Numbered from the stretch's first letter, positions 7,774 through 17,352 are shown. The stretch: 64,000 nt of DNA from Porphyromonas sp. COT-290 OH3588 (GCF_000769075.1 NZ_JRFC01000014.1:390382-454381); one strand, 5' to 3'. Translations and numbers: made by a program. Notes: a model not told the origin generated them from the letters alone.

Positions 7774-9432
7774 ATGAATAAAACGACAATGTTTTGCTAC
7801 CAGTGCCAAGAGGCTGCCAAAGGAATTGGCTGTACAATCAAGGGTGTGTGTGGCAAGGAGGCCAGCACCTCGGCCTATATGGATCTGCTGATGTTTACCA
7901 TCAAGGGTGTATCGATCATCACCCGTGCGATGCGACAGTCTGGAGTAGAAGTTTCGGATCAGGTCAATCACTACGTGACAGATGCACTCTTCTCCACAAT
8001 TACCAATGCCAACTTCGACGACGAGAGCATCAAGGCTCGCATACACAAAGGGATCGCTCTACGCAATGAGCTCCAAGATGCAGCACAGAAAGCAGGCATC
8101 GTACTACCCCAAGCAGACGCCCTACTCTGGGACGGTGCAGAAGACTCTTTCTCCGACAAGGCTGAGGAGGTTGGAGTCATGAGCGAGGCCAACGAAGATG
8201 CTCGCTCGCTCAAGGAACTAGTTATCTATGGCCTCAAGGGTATGGCTGCCTACCTAGACCATGCGATGCGTCTAGGGCACAACGACGAGGTCTGCCACGC
8301 CTTCACACAAGAGGCTCTAGCGCAGATTACGGTAGACAACTCATCGTTAGAGGAGCTCATCGCCCTTGTCCTAAAGACAGGCGAAATGGGCGTTCGTGCC
8401 ATGGCTCTACTCGACACGGCCAATACCTCTCGCTACGGGCACCCCGAGATGACGAAAGTTAATATCGGTGTCGGCACCAATCCGGGTATTCTCATCAGCG
8501 GACACGACCTAAGGGATATTGAAGACCTGCTCAAGCAGACCGAGGGTACAGGTGTCGATGTCTATACGCACAGCGAGATGCTACCAGCGCACTACTACCC
8601 TGCATTCAAGAAATACAAGCACTTCGTGGGCAACTATGGCAATGCTTGGTGGCAGCAGCGTGAGGAGTTCACCTCGTTCAATGGCCCGATTATCTTCACG
8701 ACCAACTGTATCGTGCCACCGCTCAAGAATGCGACCTACAAGGATCGTATGTTTACCTCCAACGCTACGGGCTTCCCCGGCTGCAAGCATCTGCCAGAGG
8801 ACGCCGAGGGGCACAAGGATTATAGTGAAGTAATTGCCATTGCCAAGACCTGCCAGCCTCCTACGGAGATAGAAACAGGTGAGATACTCGGTGGCTTTGC
8901 TCATCATCAGGTATTCCAGCTAGCAGAAGCTGTAGTCGATGCCGTGAAGAGTGGCGCTATTCGTCAGTTCGTGGTTATGGGCGGTTGCGATGGGCGCATG
9001 AAGGGTCGTGACTACTACAGCGACTTCGCCAAGGCTCTTCCACAAGACACCGTGATCCTAACGGCTGGGTGTGCCAAGTATCGCTACAATAAGCTCGCCC
9101 TCGGCGACATCAATGGTATCCCTCGTGTGCTTGACGCCGGTCAGTGCAACGATAGCTATTCGCTAGCAGTGATTGCCCTCAAACTCAAGGAGGTCTTCCA
9201 GCTCAACGACATCAACGAGCTACCTATCACTTACAATATCGCTTGGTATGAACAGAAGGCTGTCATCGTACTGCTTGCACTACTCCACTTAGGCGTGAAG
9301 AATATCCACCTTGGCCCCACACTGCCAGCCTTCCTATCGCCCAACGTGGTGAAGGTGCTTGTCGAGAACTTCGGCATCGGAGGCATCGGAACAGTCGAGG
9401 AGGATCTCAAAAAATTTGGATTAGTATCCTAA
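7774..9432 (+). CDS. hcp: Hydroxylamine reductase / hybrid cluster protein Hcp
   Basis: This 552-residue cytoplasmic iron-sulfur protein reduces hydroxylamine and, in studied bacteria, nitric oxide, protecting against nitrosative stress. The N-terminal cysteines at residues 8, 11, 20 and 26 (spacing 2-8-5) are the strict-anaerobe pattern that binds a [4Fe-4S] cluster. Hybrid-cluster ligands are recognisable in GHDLRD, the cysteines of [22 protein letters not shown] and GQCNDS, and the Glu-Lys pair of WYEQK. The length is normal. No hcr reductase gene is adjacent, so the electron donor is encoded elsewhere. It is transcribed alone, from a promoter with a CRP/FNR-like palindrome to a strong terminator. 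Confidence 0.97.
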   Translation: MNKTTMFCYQCQEAAKGIGCTIKGVCGKEASTSAYMDLLMFTIKGVSIITRAMRQSGVEVSDQVNHYVTDALFSTITNANFDDESIKARIHKGIALRNELQDAAQKAGIVLPQADALLWDGAEDSFSDKAEEVGVMSEANEDARSLKELVIYGLKGMAAYLDHAMRLGHNDEVCHAFTQEALAQITVDNSSLEELIALVLKTGEMGVRAMALLDTANTSRYGHPEMTKVNIGVGTNPGILISGHDLRDIEDLLKQTEGTGVDVYTHSEMLPAHYYPAFKKYKHFVGNYGNAWWQQREEFTSFNGPIIFTTNCIVPPLKNATYKDRMFTSNATGFPGCKHLPEDAEGHKDYSEVIAIAKTCQPPTEIETGEILGGFAHHQVFQLAEAVVDAVKSGAIRQFVVMGGCDGRMKGRDYYSDFAKALPQDTVILTAGCAKYRYNKLALGDINGIPRVLDAGQCNDSYSLAVIALKLKEVFQLNDINELPITYNIAWYEQKAVIVLLALLHLGVKNIHLGPTLPAFLSPNVVKVLVENFGIGGIGTVEEDLKKFGLVS

Positions 9433-9456
9433 CTATCAATTTCATCAATTACATCC

Positions 9457-9492
9457 AAGAGGGCTACGCTGGGAAGCGCAGCCCTCTTTTTT
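9457..9492 (+). terminator. Intrinsic terminator after hcp
   Basis: A stem of AAGAGGGCT and AGCCCTCTT, with an inner CGCT/AGCG pairing, is followed by a T-run. It lies 24 bp after the hcp stop. Confidence 0.9.
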
Positions 9493-9532
9493 GCACAACC
9501 CAAAGCCACCGAAAGGCAGCTAGGGACACATA

Positions 9533-9577
9533 AAATGAATAGGAGATAACCTCTCTGAGGCTATCTCCTATTCATTT
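9533..9577 (-). terminator. Terminator of tRNA-His
   Basis: AAATGAATAGGAGATA pairs perfectly with TATCTCCTATTCATTT around a 13-nt loop. It begins 2 bp after the tRNA 3' end on the minus strand and is followed by TTTTATG. It may also stop read-through from hcp. Confidence 0.85.
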
Positions 9578-9578
9578 G

Positions 9579-9653
<75 letters not shown>

Positions 9654-9694
9654 ATATTCAATCAAACGGCTGATCTCCACCAGCGTTTGCACTG

Positions 9695-9725
9695 CAAAGG
9701 TAAACATTTATTCTTAATATACAAA
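9695..9725 (-). promoter_or_regulatory. Promoter of tRNA-His
   Basis: On the minus strand it reads TTTG-N19-TACCTTTG, a full match to the Bacteroidota housekeeping promoter. The -7 box ends 42 bp before the mature tRNA. Confidence 0.85.
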
Positions 9726-9878
9726 AACGGGCCACTTTTTTCTAGTTGTCAAGCGAACCGCCTAACCGAGCGAGCCATTAGTACGGCGACCTCTTGTAGG
9801 GAGGCAAAAACATTCGCCCCATCGCTCAAACTAAGTTGGGCGATGGGGCGAACCCTTTTGACTGATGACTTGACCGAG

Positions 9879-10319
9879 CTACAAGGGGATCTTGGCTACT
9901 CGATCGGTATGTCTGCCTCCCTCGAAGTCCGAGGTCAGAAAAGCATCAACGATCTCTCGGCACTGCTCTTGCGAAACGAAACGACCCGGAATAGAGAGCA
10001 CATTGGCATCGTTATGAGCTCGTGCCAGAGCCGCAATCTCGGCATTCCAGCATAGAGCTGCACGTACAGAGCGGTGCTTATTCAGGGCCATAGAGATCCC
10101 ATTGCCCGAACCACAGACTGCCACACCCATAGCGAGCTGACCTAGATCTATGGCACGCCCCATAGCATGAGCGAAATCGGGATAATCAACACGCTCGGAG
10201 CTATGCGCCCCGAAGTCCTCAACCTCAATCCCTCGCTCGAGCAGAAGCGTCTTGACGAACTCCTTGATCTCATAGCCCGCATGGTCGCAGCAGAGGCCTA
10301 ACTTCTGTATCTTGGACAT
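9879..10319 (-). CDS. rpiB: Ribose 5-phosphate isomerase B
   Basis: RpiB interconverts ribose 5-phosphate and ribulose 5-phosphate in the non-oxidative pentose phosphate pathway. The 146-residue protein shows the family motifs near the start (LCCDHAGYEIKEFV), the central GVAVCGSGNGISMALNK with the catalytic Cys, and the conserved Arg-Ala-Ala-Leu-Cys-Trp stretch. The length is normal. Its ATG lies 12 bp after the transketolase stop on the same strand, so the two pathway genes form an operon with transketolase first. The confidence is high; relatives sometimes act on allose phosphate, but the neighbour argues for ribose. Confidence 0.96.
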   Translation of the reverse strand: MSKIQKLGLCCDHAGYEIKEFVKTLLLERGIEVEDFGAHSSERVDYPDFAHAMGRAIDLGQLAMGVAVCGSGNGISMALNKHRSVRAALCWNAEIAALARAHNDANVLSIPGRFVSQEQCREIVDAFLTSDFEGGRHTDRVAKIPL

Positions 10320-10331
10320 AACTTATCTTCT

Positions 10332-12371
10332 TTAGCGGGACATTACTTTCTTCACCTGCTCGTAGACATTCGTGGCAGTGAAGCCGAGCTTCTCATCAAG
10401 CACCTTGTATGGAGCAGAGAAACCAAATGAGTTGAGTCCCCAAATGCACTTCTCACAACCCACGAGCCCAAGCAGATTGACAGGCAACCCAGCCGTTAGA
10501 CCAAAGCGTAGCACGCCTAGAGGCAATACCTCTGCCTGATATGCCTCACTCTGGCGACGGAACAGCCCCTCACTCGGTACAGACACGATCTGCAAACGGA
10601 TACCGTCCTTACGTAGCAGCTCCGCACCCTCTACCAGAGTAGACACCTCGCTACCCGTAGCGATGAGCACGACCTCTGGGTTCTCGTCCCTAGACACGAT
10701 GTAGCCCCCACGAGCAGCCTGCTTCGCTTCTTCGTAGCGGCTAGCACCAGCTTTGAGCGTTGGTAGATCATTGATATTCTGACGAGAGAGGATAAGTGCC
10801 GTAGGCGTCTTGACGTTGCGCATGGCTAGCTCCCAAGCGACAGTTGTTTCCTGCACGTCGGCTGGGCGCAGTACGAGGACACTATTCTCTCCACTGTGGT
10901 TCTGTAGCTTCTCCATCAGACGGATCTGAGCCTCATGCTCTACGGGCTCATGCGTTGGGCCGTCCTCACCGACGCGGAAGGCATCGTGCGTCCAAATAAA
11001 CTTAACTGGCAGCTCCATCAGTGCAGCCATACGAACGGCAGGCTTCATATAGTCGCTGAAGACGAAGAACGTACCGCAAGCAGCGATCACACCACCGTGC
11101 AGAGCCATACCGATACAGAGGCAAGCCATGGTCAGCTCTGCCACACCGGGCTGCAAGAATGCTCCACCAAAATCGGTTGCCGTGATGGCACGTGTTTTCT
11201 TGAGGAAGCCGTCAGTCTTATCACTATTGGACAAGTCCGCAGAGGCTACGATCATATTCTCTACCTTACCAGCCAGAGTACCCAGTACAGTAGCCGATGC
11301 TGCACGTGTAGCTTGATTGGGCTTTTGCTCGATAGCACTCCAATCGATCTCTGGCACTACTCCAGAGAACCAATCGTCCATCTTCTTACCCAGCTCTGGG
11401 TGCTCGACACGCCAGCGTGCCTCTTCCTCTGCACGAGCCTCGGCTAGTTGGTTCAACTCCTCAAGGCGTGCGTCGTAGAGCGCCTGAACCTCTGGGAAGA
11501 TTGCAAAAGGCTCATCGGGATTGCCGCCAAAAGCCTTGATTGTAGAAGCCATGCAAGCACCTGCCGCCGAGAGAGGCTGACCGTGCGTGCTCACAGCGCC
11601 TTCAAACGAAGTGCCGTCTGCTCCGACCACTCCCTTGGCCATAATAGTGCGACCAATGATTAGGGTTGGCTTGCCCACCGTAGCCTTCGCCTCGGTAAGA
11701 GCCCCGCGAATCTGGTCGATGTCGTGCCCGTCAATGTCGATGACATGCCAGCCCCAAGCCTTGTACTTGAGGGCAATATCCTCCGATGTTACCTCGCTTA
11801 CCTTCGTAGAGAGCTGCACATCGTTGGCGTCGTAGAACATAATTAGGTTATCTAGCCCCAGATGCCCTGCGATACGGCCCCCGCCCTGCGAGATTTCTTC
11901 TTGGATACCACCGTCCGAGATGTAGGCATAGATGGTTTGGCTCATGACCCAGCCTAGGCGATTCTCTAGGAACTTAGCTGCAATGGCTGCTCCCACTGCA
12001 TAGGTATGCCCCTGACCAAGGGGGCCGGAAGTGTTCTCTACGCCGCGAGCCACATCGACCTCGGGGTGCCCCGGCGTCACACTCCCCCACTGACGGAACT
12101 GCTGCAAGTCCTCCATACTATACTTGCCAATCAAGGCAAGCTGAGCATAGAGCATAGGCGACATGTGCCCGGGGTCGAGGAAGAAGCGGTCGCGCCCAGC
12201 CCAATAGGGATTTTTGGGGTCAAAGATGAGGAACTCCGAGAAAAGCACATTGACGAAGTCTGCTCCGCCCATAGCTCCACCGGGGTGACCACTCTTGGCC
12301 TTCTCTACCATAGATGCTGCCAGTATGCGGATATTGTCGGCAGCCTTAGTCATCAGTTGGTTACTGTTCAT
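10332..12371 (-). CDS. tkt: Transketolase
   Basis: Transketolase moves two-carbon units between sugar phosphates using thiamine diphosphate and Mg2+. The 679-residue protein has the substrate and cofactor motifs KSGHPGG near residue 30, DPGHMSP near 68, SGPLGQG near 112, and the cofactor-binding ISDGG region near 150. In the C-terminal half it has HDAFRVGEDGPTHEPVEH. The frame extends three codons upstream to a TTG, but the ATG at 12371 opens the normal N-terminus (MNSNQLMTKAADNIR), so I use it. It is followed after 12 bp by rpiB, and together they cover carbon shuffling between glycolysis and ribose. A -7 box lies about 70 bp upstream. Confidence 0.97.
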   Translation of the reverse strand: MNSNQLMTKAADNIRILAASMVEKAKSGHPGGAMGGADFVNVLFSEFLIFDPKNPYWAGRDRFFLDPGHMSPMLYAQLALIGKYSMEDLQQFRQWGSVTPGHPEVDVARGVENTSGPLGQGHTYAVGAAIAAKFLENRLGWVMSQTIYAYISDGGIQEEISQGGGRIAGHLGLDNLIMFYDANDVQLSTKVSEVTSEDIALKYKAWGWHVIDIDGHDIDQIRGALTEAKATVGKPTLIIGRTIMAKGVVGADGTSFEGAVSTHGQPLSAAGACMASTIKAFGGNPDEPFAIFPEVQALYDARLEELNQLAEARAEEEARWRVEHPELGKKMDDWFSGVVPEIDWSAIEQKPNQATRAASATVLGTLAGKVENMIVASADLSNSDKTDGFLKKTRAITATDFGGAFLQPGVAELTMACLCIGMALHGGVIAACGTFFVFSDYMKPAVRMAALMELPVKFIWTHDAFRVGEDGPTHEPVEHEAQIRLMEKLQNHSGENSVLVLRPADVQETTVAWELAMRNVKTPTALILSRQNINDLPTLKAGASRYEEAKQAARGGYIVSRDENPEVVLIATGSEVSTLVEGAELLRKDGIRLQIVSVPSEGLFRRQSEAYQAEVLPLGVLRFGLTAGLPVNLLGLVGCEKCIWGLNSFGFSAPYKVLDEKLGFTATNVYEQVKKVMSR

Positions 12372-12438
12372 GATGCACAAAGCGTTTGTTTATTGGATGT
12401 TATCGAATATTCTTAGCACATGTCGTGTAATGCTACCC

Positions 12439-12446
12439 CAAAGTTA
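12439..12446 (-). promoter_or_regulatory. Candidate -7 element for tkt-rpiB
   Basis: The minus strand reads TAACTTTG, matching TAnnTTTG, 67 bp before the tkt ATG. A TTTG lies only 12 nt upstream, too close for a standard -33 box. Confidence 0.5.
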
Positions 12447-12500
12447 CGGATTATTCCGCAAAGGCATGGGGATATTCTAGCTCCGTCCAGCTAGGACGAG

Positions 12501-13229
12501 TCACTTAATCGGCAGACGCTCCCACAGGGGCCGTGGGATCAGTCTCCATAGCCCCACGATGAGACGGTATCGCCAGTCTATAATACGGATAGTTTTTTGG
12601 CGATCTATCGCTCGGGCAATCTCCCGAGCTACTGCATCAGCCTCCATAAGCAAGGGATAATTGCCCCCCGAGAGAAGCGCCGTGCGCACAAATCCGGGGC
12701 GAATATCCGTAATGTAGAGGTTGTCTAGGCAACGAATAGCAAGCAGCTGACGAAGAGCCTGCAGATAAGTTGCTTGATAAGCCTTACTAGCCGAATAGGC
12801 AGACGAGGCACCCAGCCCTCGAGTGCCTGCAACGGAACTGATAGCGCTGATATGGCCAAAACCTTGGGCAGAGAAGAAACCGAAGGCCCAATCAACACAC
12901 CGAGTGAAACCCTCGACATTAACCGAGGTAATCTTGAGCTCAATAGTCGGGTCGAGAACAGGATTCTGCCACCCCACCCCAGAGCTATGTACATAAATGT
13001 CCATACCCCCTAGGCGATCGACCAGTTCCCCCAGCTTCTGGGGAGCCTCGACATCGGTCACATCTATTGCAGCCACCTCTACCCGATCTGGAGCGAGCTC
13101 TCTAAGCTGTTGGAGCAGGCTAAGCCGACGAGCAGCAAGACCTAACCTATAGCCACGGGCAATATAGAGACGTGCTAGCTCCATACCGATACCGGAGCTA
13201 GCACCCATGATAATGATACGTTTGAGCAT
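12501..13229 (-). CDS. Short-chain dehydrogenase/reductase
   Basis: This is a 242-residue classical SDR-family NAD(P)-dependent oxidoreductase. The nucleotide-binding glycine motif is GASSGIG at residues 9-15, the catalytic Ser lies in ISAISSVAG near 135, and the catalytic Tyr and Lys are in YSASK near 155. A C-terminal hydrophobic and basic tail (IIDWRYRLIVGLWRLIPRPLWERL) suggests peripheral membrane contact and possibly a lipid-like substrate. It follows pdxB after 22 bp on the same strand, but nothing in the sequence ties the two reactions together. The family is certain and the substrate unknown. Confidence 0.9.
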   Translation of the reverse strand: MLKRIIIMGASSGIGMELARLYIARGYRLGLAARRLSLLQQLRELAPDRVEVAAIDVTDVEAPQKLGELVDRLGGMDIYVHSSGVGWQNPVLDPTIELKITSVNVEGFTRCVDWAFGFFSAQGFGHISAISSVAGTRGLGASSAYSASKAYQATYLQALRQLLAIRCLDNLYITDIRPGFVRTALLSGGNYPLLMEADAVAREIARAIDRQKTIRIIDWRYRLIVGLWRLIPRPLWERLPIK

Positions 13230-13251
13230 ACGACGTTAACCAAGAGATAAA

Positions 13252-14382
13252 TTAACTGTTACGCACGGAGAAGCCTAGTACCCTAAGCCGACGAGCCATA
13301 TCCTCTCCCTCCGGAGCAATGGCTGTATAGGCCTGCATCTCTCTGGGATAGTCGTAGTGCTTACGCAGACTCTCGAAGCGACTAGGCTCCGCTCTGAGCA
13401 TACTATCTATATGTATAGGGTCGAAACTGTGCAGCATCGCTCGTCTAAGGCATTCGCTCTCCGGCACACGCCTCAGATCAAGAAACGGATACTCTGGCTG
13501 CGACACATCATCAGACTCCAACAGACCTTCGCTAGGCTGTCCATAGTACCGAGCTACGGCCTCAAGCGACATACGTGCACCTCTAAATTTGCCGTCCGCA
13601 GAGAAGCCCGCGATATGAGGTGTAGCAATATCAGCCAAAGCAAGCAGCTCGGGCGATATGCTAGGCTCACCCTCCCAGCAGTCGATAATGAGGCGAGAGA
13701 GGAGCCCTTGTGTCCTTCCCCGAATGAGGCTATCGGTGTTTGTGACAGCTCCACGGCAGGCATTGATGAGTATTGGGCTGTGGCGACACTGGGCTACGAA
13801 GTGGTCATTGACCATACCATAGGTTGGGTAGCGCCCACCTCTAGTCAATGGTACATGCAGAGTGATGATATCCGCTTCACTCTGGATTTGCTCGATAGAG
13901 CAGAAAGCCTCACTTCCCTCCTCATCGGCCCTTGGGGGGTCATAGAGCAGAGGTCTAAGCCCCATGGCTAGAGATAGGCGTAGCACCTCACGTCCTACAT
14001 GCCCTACACCAACGATCCCGATCGTTTTGCCCTCCAAAGGCTCGCCGGCCTCAAGCGATACCCTGCTCAGGGCAGACATCACGTACTGTGCGACAGCTGT
14101 TGCGTTGCAGCCGGGAGCATTCGTCCATGTGATCCCTGCCGAGAGGCAATACTCGGCATCAATATGATCTGCGCCTGCTGTAGCCGTAGCGATGAAGCGA
14201 ACGGGCGTCCCCTCTAGAAGTTCACGGCCACAACGTGTAATGCTGCGCACAATCAGGGCATCAGCCTGAGCGAGTGTATGAGGCGAGAAATCCGCATTGT
14301 CTAGATAAGTTACCTCACCGATACTCTCGGCGACACCTCTAAGATAGGGGATAGAGCCCTCAATGACCAGACGTGGTTTCAT
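13252..14382 (-). CDS. pdxB: 4-phosphoerythronate dehydrogenase PdxB
   Basis: PdxB oxidises 4-phosphoerythronate in the DXP-dependent route to pyridoxal 5'-phosphate (vitamin B6). The 376-residue protein has the D-2-hydroxyacid dehydrogenase layout: catalytic-domain RSITRCGRELLEG near residue 48, ATAGADHID near 69, the PdxB-type NAPGCNATAVAQYVMSAL near 90, and the NAD-binding GIVGVGHVGREV near 123. Later come the HVPLT segment and the TPHIAGFSADGK catalytic His region near 255. The C-terminal domain seen in PdxB is present. It begins a two-gene minus-strand run with the SDR gene 22 bp downstream. The assignment is firm because of the NAPGCNA signature. Confidence 0.93.
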   Translation of the reverse strand: MKPRLVIEGSIPYLRGVAESIGEVTYLDNADFSPHTLAQADALIVRSITRCGRELLEGTPVRFIATATAGADHIDAEYCLSAGITWTNAPGCNATAVAQYVMSALSRVSLEAGEPLEGKTIGIVGVGHVGREVLRLSLAMGLRPLLYDPPRADEEGSEAFCSIEQIQSEADIITLHVPLTRGGRYPTYGMVNDHFVAQCRHSPILINACRGAVTNTDSLIRGRTQGLLSRLIIDCWEGEPSISPELLALADIATPHIAGFSADGKFRGARMSLEAVARYYGQPSEGLLESDDVSQPEYPFLDLRRVPESECLRRAMLHSFDPIHIDSMLRAEPSRFESLRKHYDYPREMQAYTAIAPEGEDMARRLRVLGFSVRNS

Positions 14383-14405
14383 TGTCCTAATATCATATAT
14401 ATAAA

Positions 14406-14445
14406 GAGAGGCTATGTCGAAATCTATGTTTCGGCACAGCCTCTC
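14406..14445 (-). terminator. Terminator after the DUF3467 gene (shared hairpin family)
   Basis: GAGAGGCTATGTCGAAA pairs with TTTCGGCACAGCCTCTC around a 6-nt loop. On the minus strand TTTATATAT follows. The stem has the same -GGCTGTG-CGAAA- layout as hairpins at 29324, 38611, 40531, 49118 and 60382. Confidence 0.75.
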
Positions 14446-14577
14446 GTAGGTTATTAGCTAAGCAAAGTGCAAAGTGCTCAAGGGAGGAAAGAATACTCCT
14501 CCAAGCATATCGGCATAGCCTAAGCGGCAATTTGCTGATTACGACACACCGCTAATCAATCTTTGCTTTCGCTGTGC

Positions 14578-14886
14578 CTATGCCTGCCCTTGTGGGAAGG
14601 CTTCATTGGGGTTCTGACCCTCCTCGGGCAGAACGATTGGACCACACTCCTGCTCGTACGTATAGATATTCTGCTGGAGGACACGCACAAGACGCTTGAT
14701 GTTGTCTGGAGTCATGATGACACGGCTGTGCACCTTGGCGGATTGCTTACCGGGCAGAAGACGAACGAAGTCCAACACAAACTCACTCTGTGAGTGCATC
14801 ACCACTGCAAGGTTGCTATACACGCCGTTTGAGATCTCTTCTGGGAGTTCGATATTGAAAGACTGATTTTGATCTTCCTGTTGCAT
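14578..14886 (-). CDS. DUF3467 domain protein
   Basis: This is a 102-residue acidic, soluble protein with no signal peptide. The pattern NGVYSNLAVVMHSQSEFVLDFVRLLPGKQSAKVHSRVIMTPDNIKRLVRVLQQNIYTYE, broken over residues 20-80, matches the small conserved DUF3467 family. Its members are common in Bacteroidota and have no established biochemical role. It is monocistronic here: a -7 box lies about 50 bp upstream and a hairpin terminator follows. The high conservation of the family suggests a housekeeping role, but I assign none. Confidence 0.88.
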   Translation of the reverse strand: MQQEDQNQSFNIELPEEISNGVYSNLAVVMHSQSEFVLDFVRLLPGKQSAKVHSRVIMTPDNIKRLVRVLQQNIYTYEQECGPIVLPEEGQNPNEAFPQGQA

Positions 14887-14932
14887 TATTTTTGTTAATA
14901 AGTATGTGAATAATAAAATCGTTTACTGCACC

Positions 14933-14940
14933 CAAAGATA
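14933..14940 (-). promoter_or_regulatory. Candidate -7 element for the DUF3467 gene
   Basis: The minus strand reads TATCTTTG, a match to TAnnTTTG, 47 bp before the ATG. No good -33 box is seen. Confidence 0.5.
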
Positions 14941-15059
14941 TACAAAATCCCCCTATCCCATAGCACTACGCAGCCCCTATTACTACTCGATTACCCAAGT
15001 CTTTGGGCGCGAGCTAGACACTGTGGCCAGCATAGCATGAGAAGAGGAAGGTATGAAGC

Positions 15060-15266
15060 TCAATACCTCTCGGGGTTGTTGCTCTTTATTGTCTTGAGCT
15101 CGCAACGATAATTCTTGTGAAATCTAATTTTAGCTTTCTTGAGCTTAGGATCAGACCTATTACTAGGGATAGAAGTGGCAACAATACGGGTCCACACTGA
15201 CTTATTGCTATGATGGGCAAAGAGGTTATTCTTCAATGTGCCATCAGTCAGTTCCACTCTAGACAC
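15060..15266 (-). CDS. Possible small basic protein or gene remnant
   Basis: A 68-codon frame starts at GTG and is preceded closely by an in-frame stop, so it cannot be longer. The product is strongly basic in its second half (KKAKIRFHKNYRCELKTIK) and looks protein-like in composition, unlike most shadow frames here. I do not recognise it. No promoter box was found upstream, and the region borders one of the dispersed elements, so it may be the end of a decayed gene. A comparison with related genomes would decide. Confidence 0.3.
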   Translation of the reverse strand: MSRVELTDGTLKNNLFAHHSNKSVWTRIVATSIPSNRSDPKLKKAKIRFHKNYRCELKTIKSNNPERY

Positions 15267-15381
15267 TGCTTGCGGACGCTCCTACCCATCAAAACAAAAA
15301 CGGATAACAGAAATTTACGCTTTGGGTGACGATTGAGCCTACCGCCCAAGAGGCAAAGACAAACTAGAGGCAAAACGGCAG

Positions 15382-15726
15382 ACTGCGTATTTGCCCCCTA
15401 GCAGGCTCTAGGTTGCGTTCACCCTAGCTTGAGCACCCTACCCCTAGCGGAGCAAAAATAGCCGCTTAAAAAGCGGCTCTCATATAATCCTATTGGTCAG
15501 ATACTTATATCTACCAATGCAATCATCTGACACAGTAGTTCTACTTTTAACTAGATTTCTTCCCATCAACCTGCTTGGGTCAGTGGGCACTCTTCGGCGT
15601 ATGAACCCACCAATCCGAATAGATCTTCCCATCAATTCTCCGCTAAGGCCACACAGAACTTTACAAATCCAGCCTCAGTTACATAAAATCCCTCAATAAT
15701 AAATTCACATTATTTAACTAAAAAGC
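15382..15726 (-). repeat. Dispersed intergenic element, copy 2
   Basis: Read on the minus strand, module B is 15636-15554 and module A about 15470-15382, with an 84-nt spacer. Module B again starts and ends with TTGATGGGAAG. A third short conserved patch (TTTAACTAAAAAGC, 15713-15726) is shared with copy 4 at nearly the same distance. Module A here ends in a clean hairpin, AGCCGCTT/AAGCGGCT (15460-15478). No frame of note is encoded. Confidence 0.8.
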
Positions 15727-15988
15727 AGACAATCGAGCATACAGACACCCCTTGCTTGGCTGCAAACTAAGTACAATATGAGGTAGAGGCTGATCGTTTT
15801 GGGAGGGGCTAATAGACATATCTAGGACAAAACTATGTACTATACCAACCTAGCGAAGCAGAGTAAAGGCACTGGACAATTGCAGCTTACCCGATCCGTA
15901 CCGCTATCATCACACAACGAGGCAACACAATCTAGAGGCAATCGCCCATCTCCGCAAGCTCTTATAGACTCTGAGTGCTATTATTTTG

Positions 15989-15996
15989 TATTTTTG
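15989..15996 (+). promoter_or_regulatory. -7 element for the glucosaminidase gene
   Basis: TATTTTTG matches the Bacteroidota -7 box and lies 26 bp before the ATG at 16023. It lies inside the upstream frame extension, which argues against the GTG at 15975 as the start. Confidence 0.6.
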
Positions 15997-16022
15997 TGGG
16001 AAACTTAAAAAAGTTCAAGGAA

Positions 16023-16991
16023 ATGAATTTGATAAAAGCAGGCCGTTCTGCCTACATAATTTACTATATGATCATGATGCTTGGACTTGGGTGTATGGCA
16101 CTCGGTGCTGCATCTAGTATACGCAACTCCAATTTCGAGGCCTATGTGCGCAAGCACTACACCGAGGCGCTCAAGCAGATGGAGCGACACCAGATCCCAG
16201 CAAGCATCAAGATGGCGCAAGGGCTACTCGAAACGGGGGCAGGCCAGAGCACACTTGCTCGTGAGCACCACAACCACTTTGGGATTAAGTGCCACAGATC
16301 GTGGCAGGGCAAGCGTACCTTCCGCACCGACGATCTCCCCGACGAATGCTTTCGTAGCTACCGCAGTTGGCAAGAGTCGTACGAGGATCACTCACAGTTT
16401 CTCAAGGCGCCACGCTATCGCCGTCTTTTTACCCTCAGATACGACGACTATCAAGGCTGGGCAAGGGGGCTACAACAAGCAGGCTATGCTACAAACAAGG
16501 GCTATGCCAATAAGCTCATCAAAATCATCGACGACTACGAGCTCTATGCCCTAGACCGAGGCAGGCTACCCTCTTGGATGCGTAACGAAACGACCAATAC
16601 CTCGAGCAAAGCCAACAGACGAGCCAAAAAGGAGGTTAGCTACGACAAGCCCATGCGCCCAAGCTATGTGAGCTACGGCCTACTCTATGTCTTGGCCGAC
16701 CAAGGGGACAGCTTCGACAAGGTCGCCGAGGATATGGGTATCTCTGCTAAGAAGCTAGCCCGCTACAATGATGCTCCACTAGACTATCCTCTACAAGAGG
16801 GCGAGGTCGTCTATCTACAAAACAAGCATCGCAAGGCTACTGCCGAGCACACTACCCATATTATACGTATAGGGGACTCTATGCACAGCATTGCACAGCT
16901 ATACGGCATCAAGCTAAAATCACTGTACAACCTCAACGACAAGGACGAAGACTACGTCCCCGTAGAGGGAGAAGTACTACGTTTGCGCTAG
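16023..16991 (+). CDS. Exported glucosaminidase-domain protein with LysM repeats
   Basis: The 322-residue protein should bind and cut peptidoglycan. An N-terminal signal sequence or anchor (residues 9-31) is followed by a GH73-type mannosyl-glycoprotein endo-beta-N-acetylglucosaminidase domain. The putative catalytic Glu is residue 70 in AQGLLETGAGQS, and HNHFGIKC and the YATNKGYANKLI stretch are conserved. Two C-terminal LysM motifs (about 220-265 and 275-320, ending VYLQNK and VLRLR) attach it to cell wall glycan. The reading frame extends upstream to a GTG, but a -7 promoter box lies within that extension, so the ATG is preferred. It stands alone, with its own terminator. Confidence 0.9.
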   Translation: MNLIKAGRSAYIIYYMIMMLGLGCMALGAASSIRNSNFEAYVRKHYTEALKQMERHQIPASIKMAQGLLETGAGQSTLAREHHNHFGIKCHRSWQGKRTFRTDDLPDECFRSYRSWQESYEDHSQFLKAPRYRRLFTLRYDDYQGWARGLQQAGYATNKGYANKLIKIIDDYELYALDRGRLPSWMRNETTNTSSKANRRAKKEVSYDKPMRPSYVSYGLLYVLADQGDSFDKVAEDMGISAKKLARYNDAPLDYPLQEGEVVYLQNKHRKATAEHTTHIIRIGDSMHSIAQLYGIKLKSLYNLNDKDEDYVPVEGEVLRLR

Positions 16992-17036
16992 TACCCCTCA
17001 AGCCTATTCCCCAAAAGTCAGATTTGCAATTGACCA

Positions 17037-17081
17037 CCGAAGTCGATGCGTCGAAATCCCTCTTCGACACATCGACTTCGG
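17037..17081 (+). terminator. Hairpin after the glucosaminidase gene
   Basis: CCGAAGTCGATGcGTCGAA pairs with TTCGAcACATCGACTTCGG around a 7-nt loop, 45 bp after the stop. There is no U-run, so its activity is uncertain. Confidence 0.6.
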
Positions 17082-17193
17082 CAATTAATCACAGACAAGC
17101 ACCAATTTTTACATAAATACGCACGTAGAAAACAGCGAAATTTTAATATACACGACCGCATTGAGCCAAGAAAGAAAACACAAGAACTTTTTC

Positions 17194-17201
17194 TATCTTT
17201 G
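17194..17201 (+). promoter_or_regulatory. Candidate -7 element for the LRR/T9SS gene
   Basis: TATCTTTG lies 151 bp before the ATG at 17353, which would give a leader of about 145 nt. The leader holds a hairpin GCTCACGA/TCGTGAGC near 17250-17273. No good -33 box is seen. Confidence 0.45.
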
Positions 17202-17352
17202 CTCACAGCGAGTTTACTATGTCACCTTCTCTAGGTATCTGCATAGGACGAAGCTCACGAATACAGCCTCGTGAGCCTCAGCCGAGGTGGAGGAGATGGA
17301 TATGAGTAAGTAGGAAGTCCTTGCACGTTTCACTCTAAACATACAAACAGCG

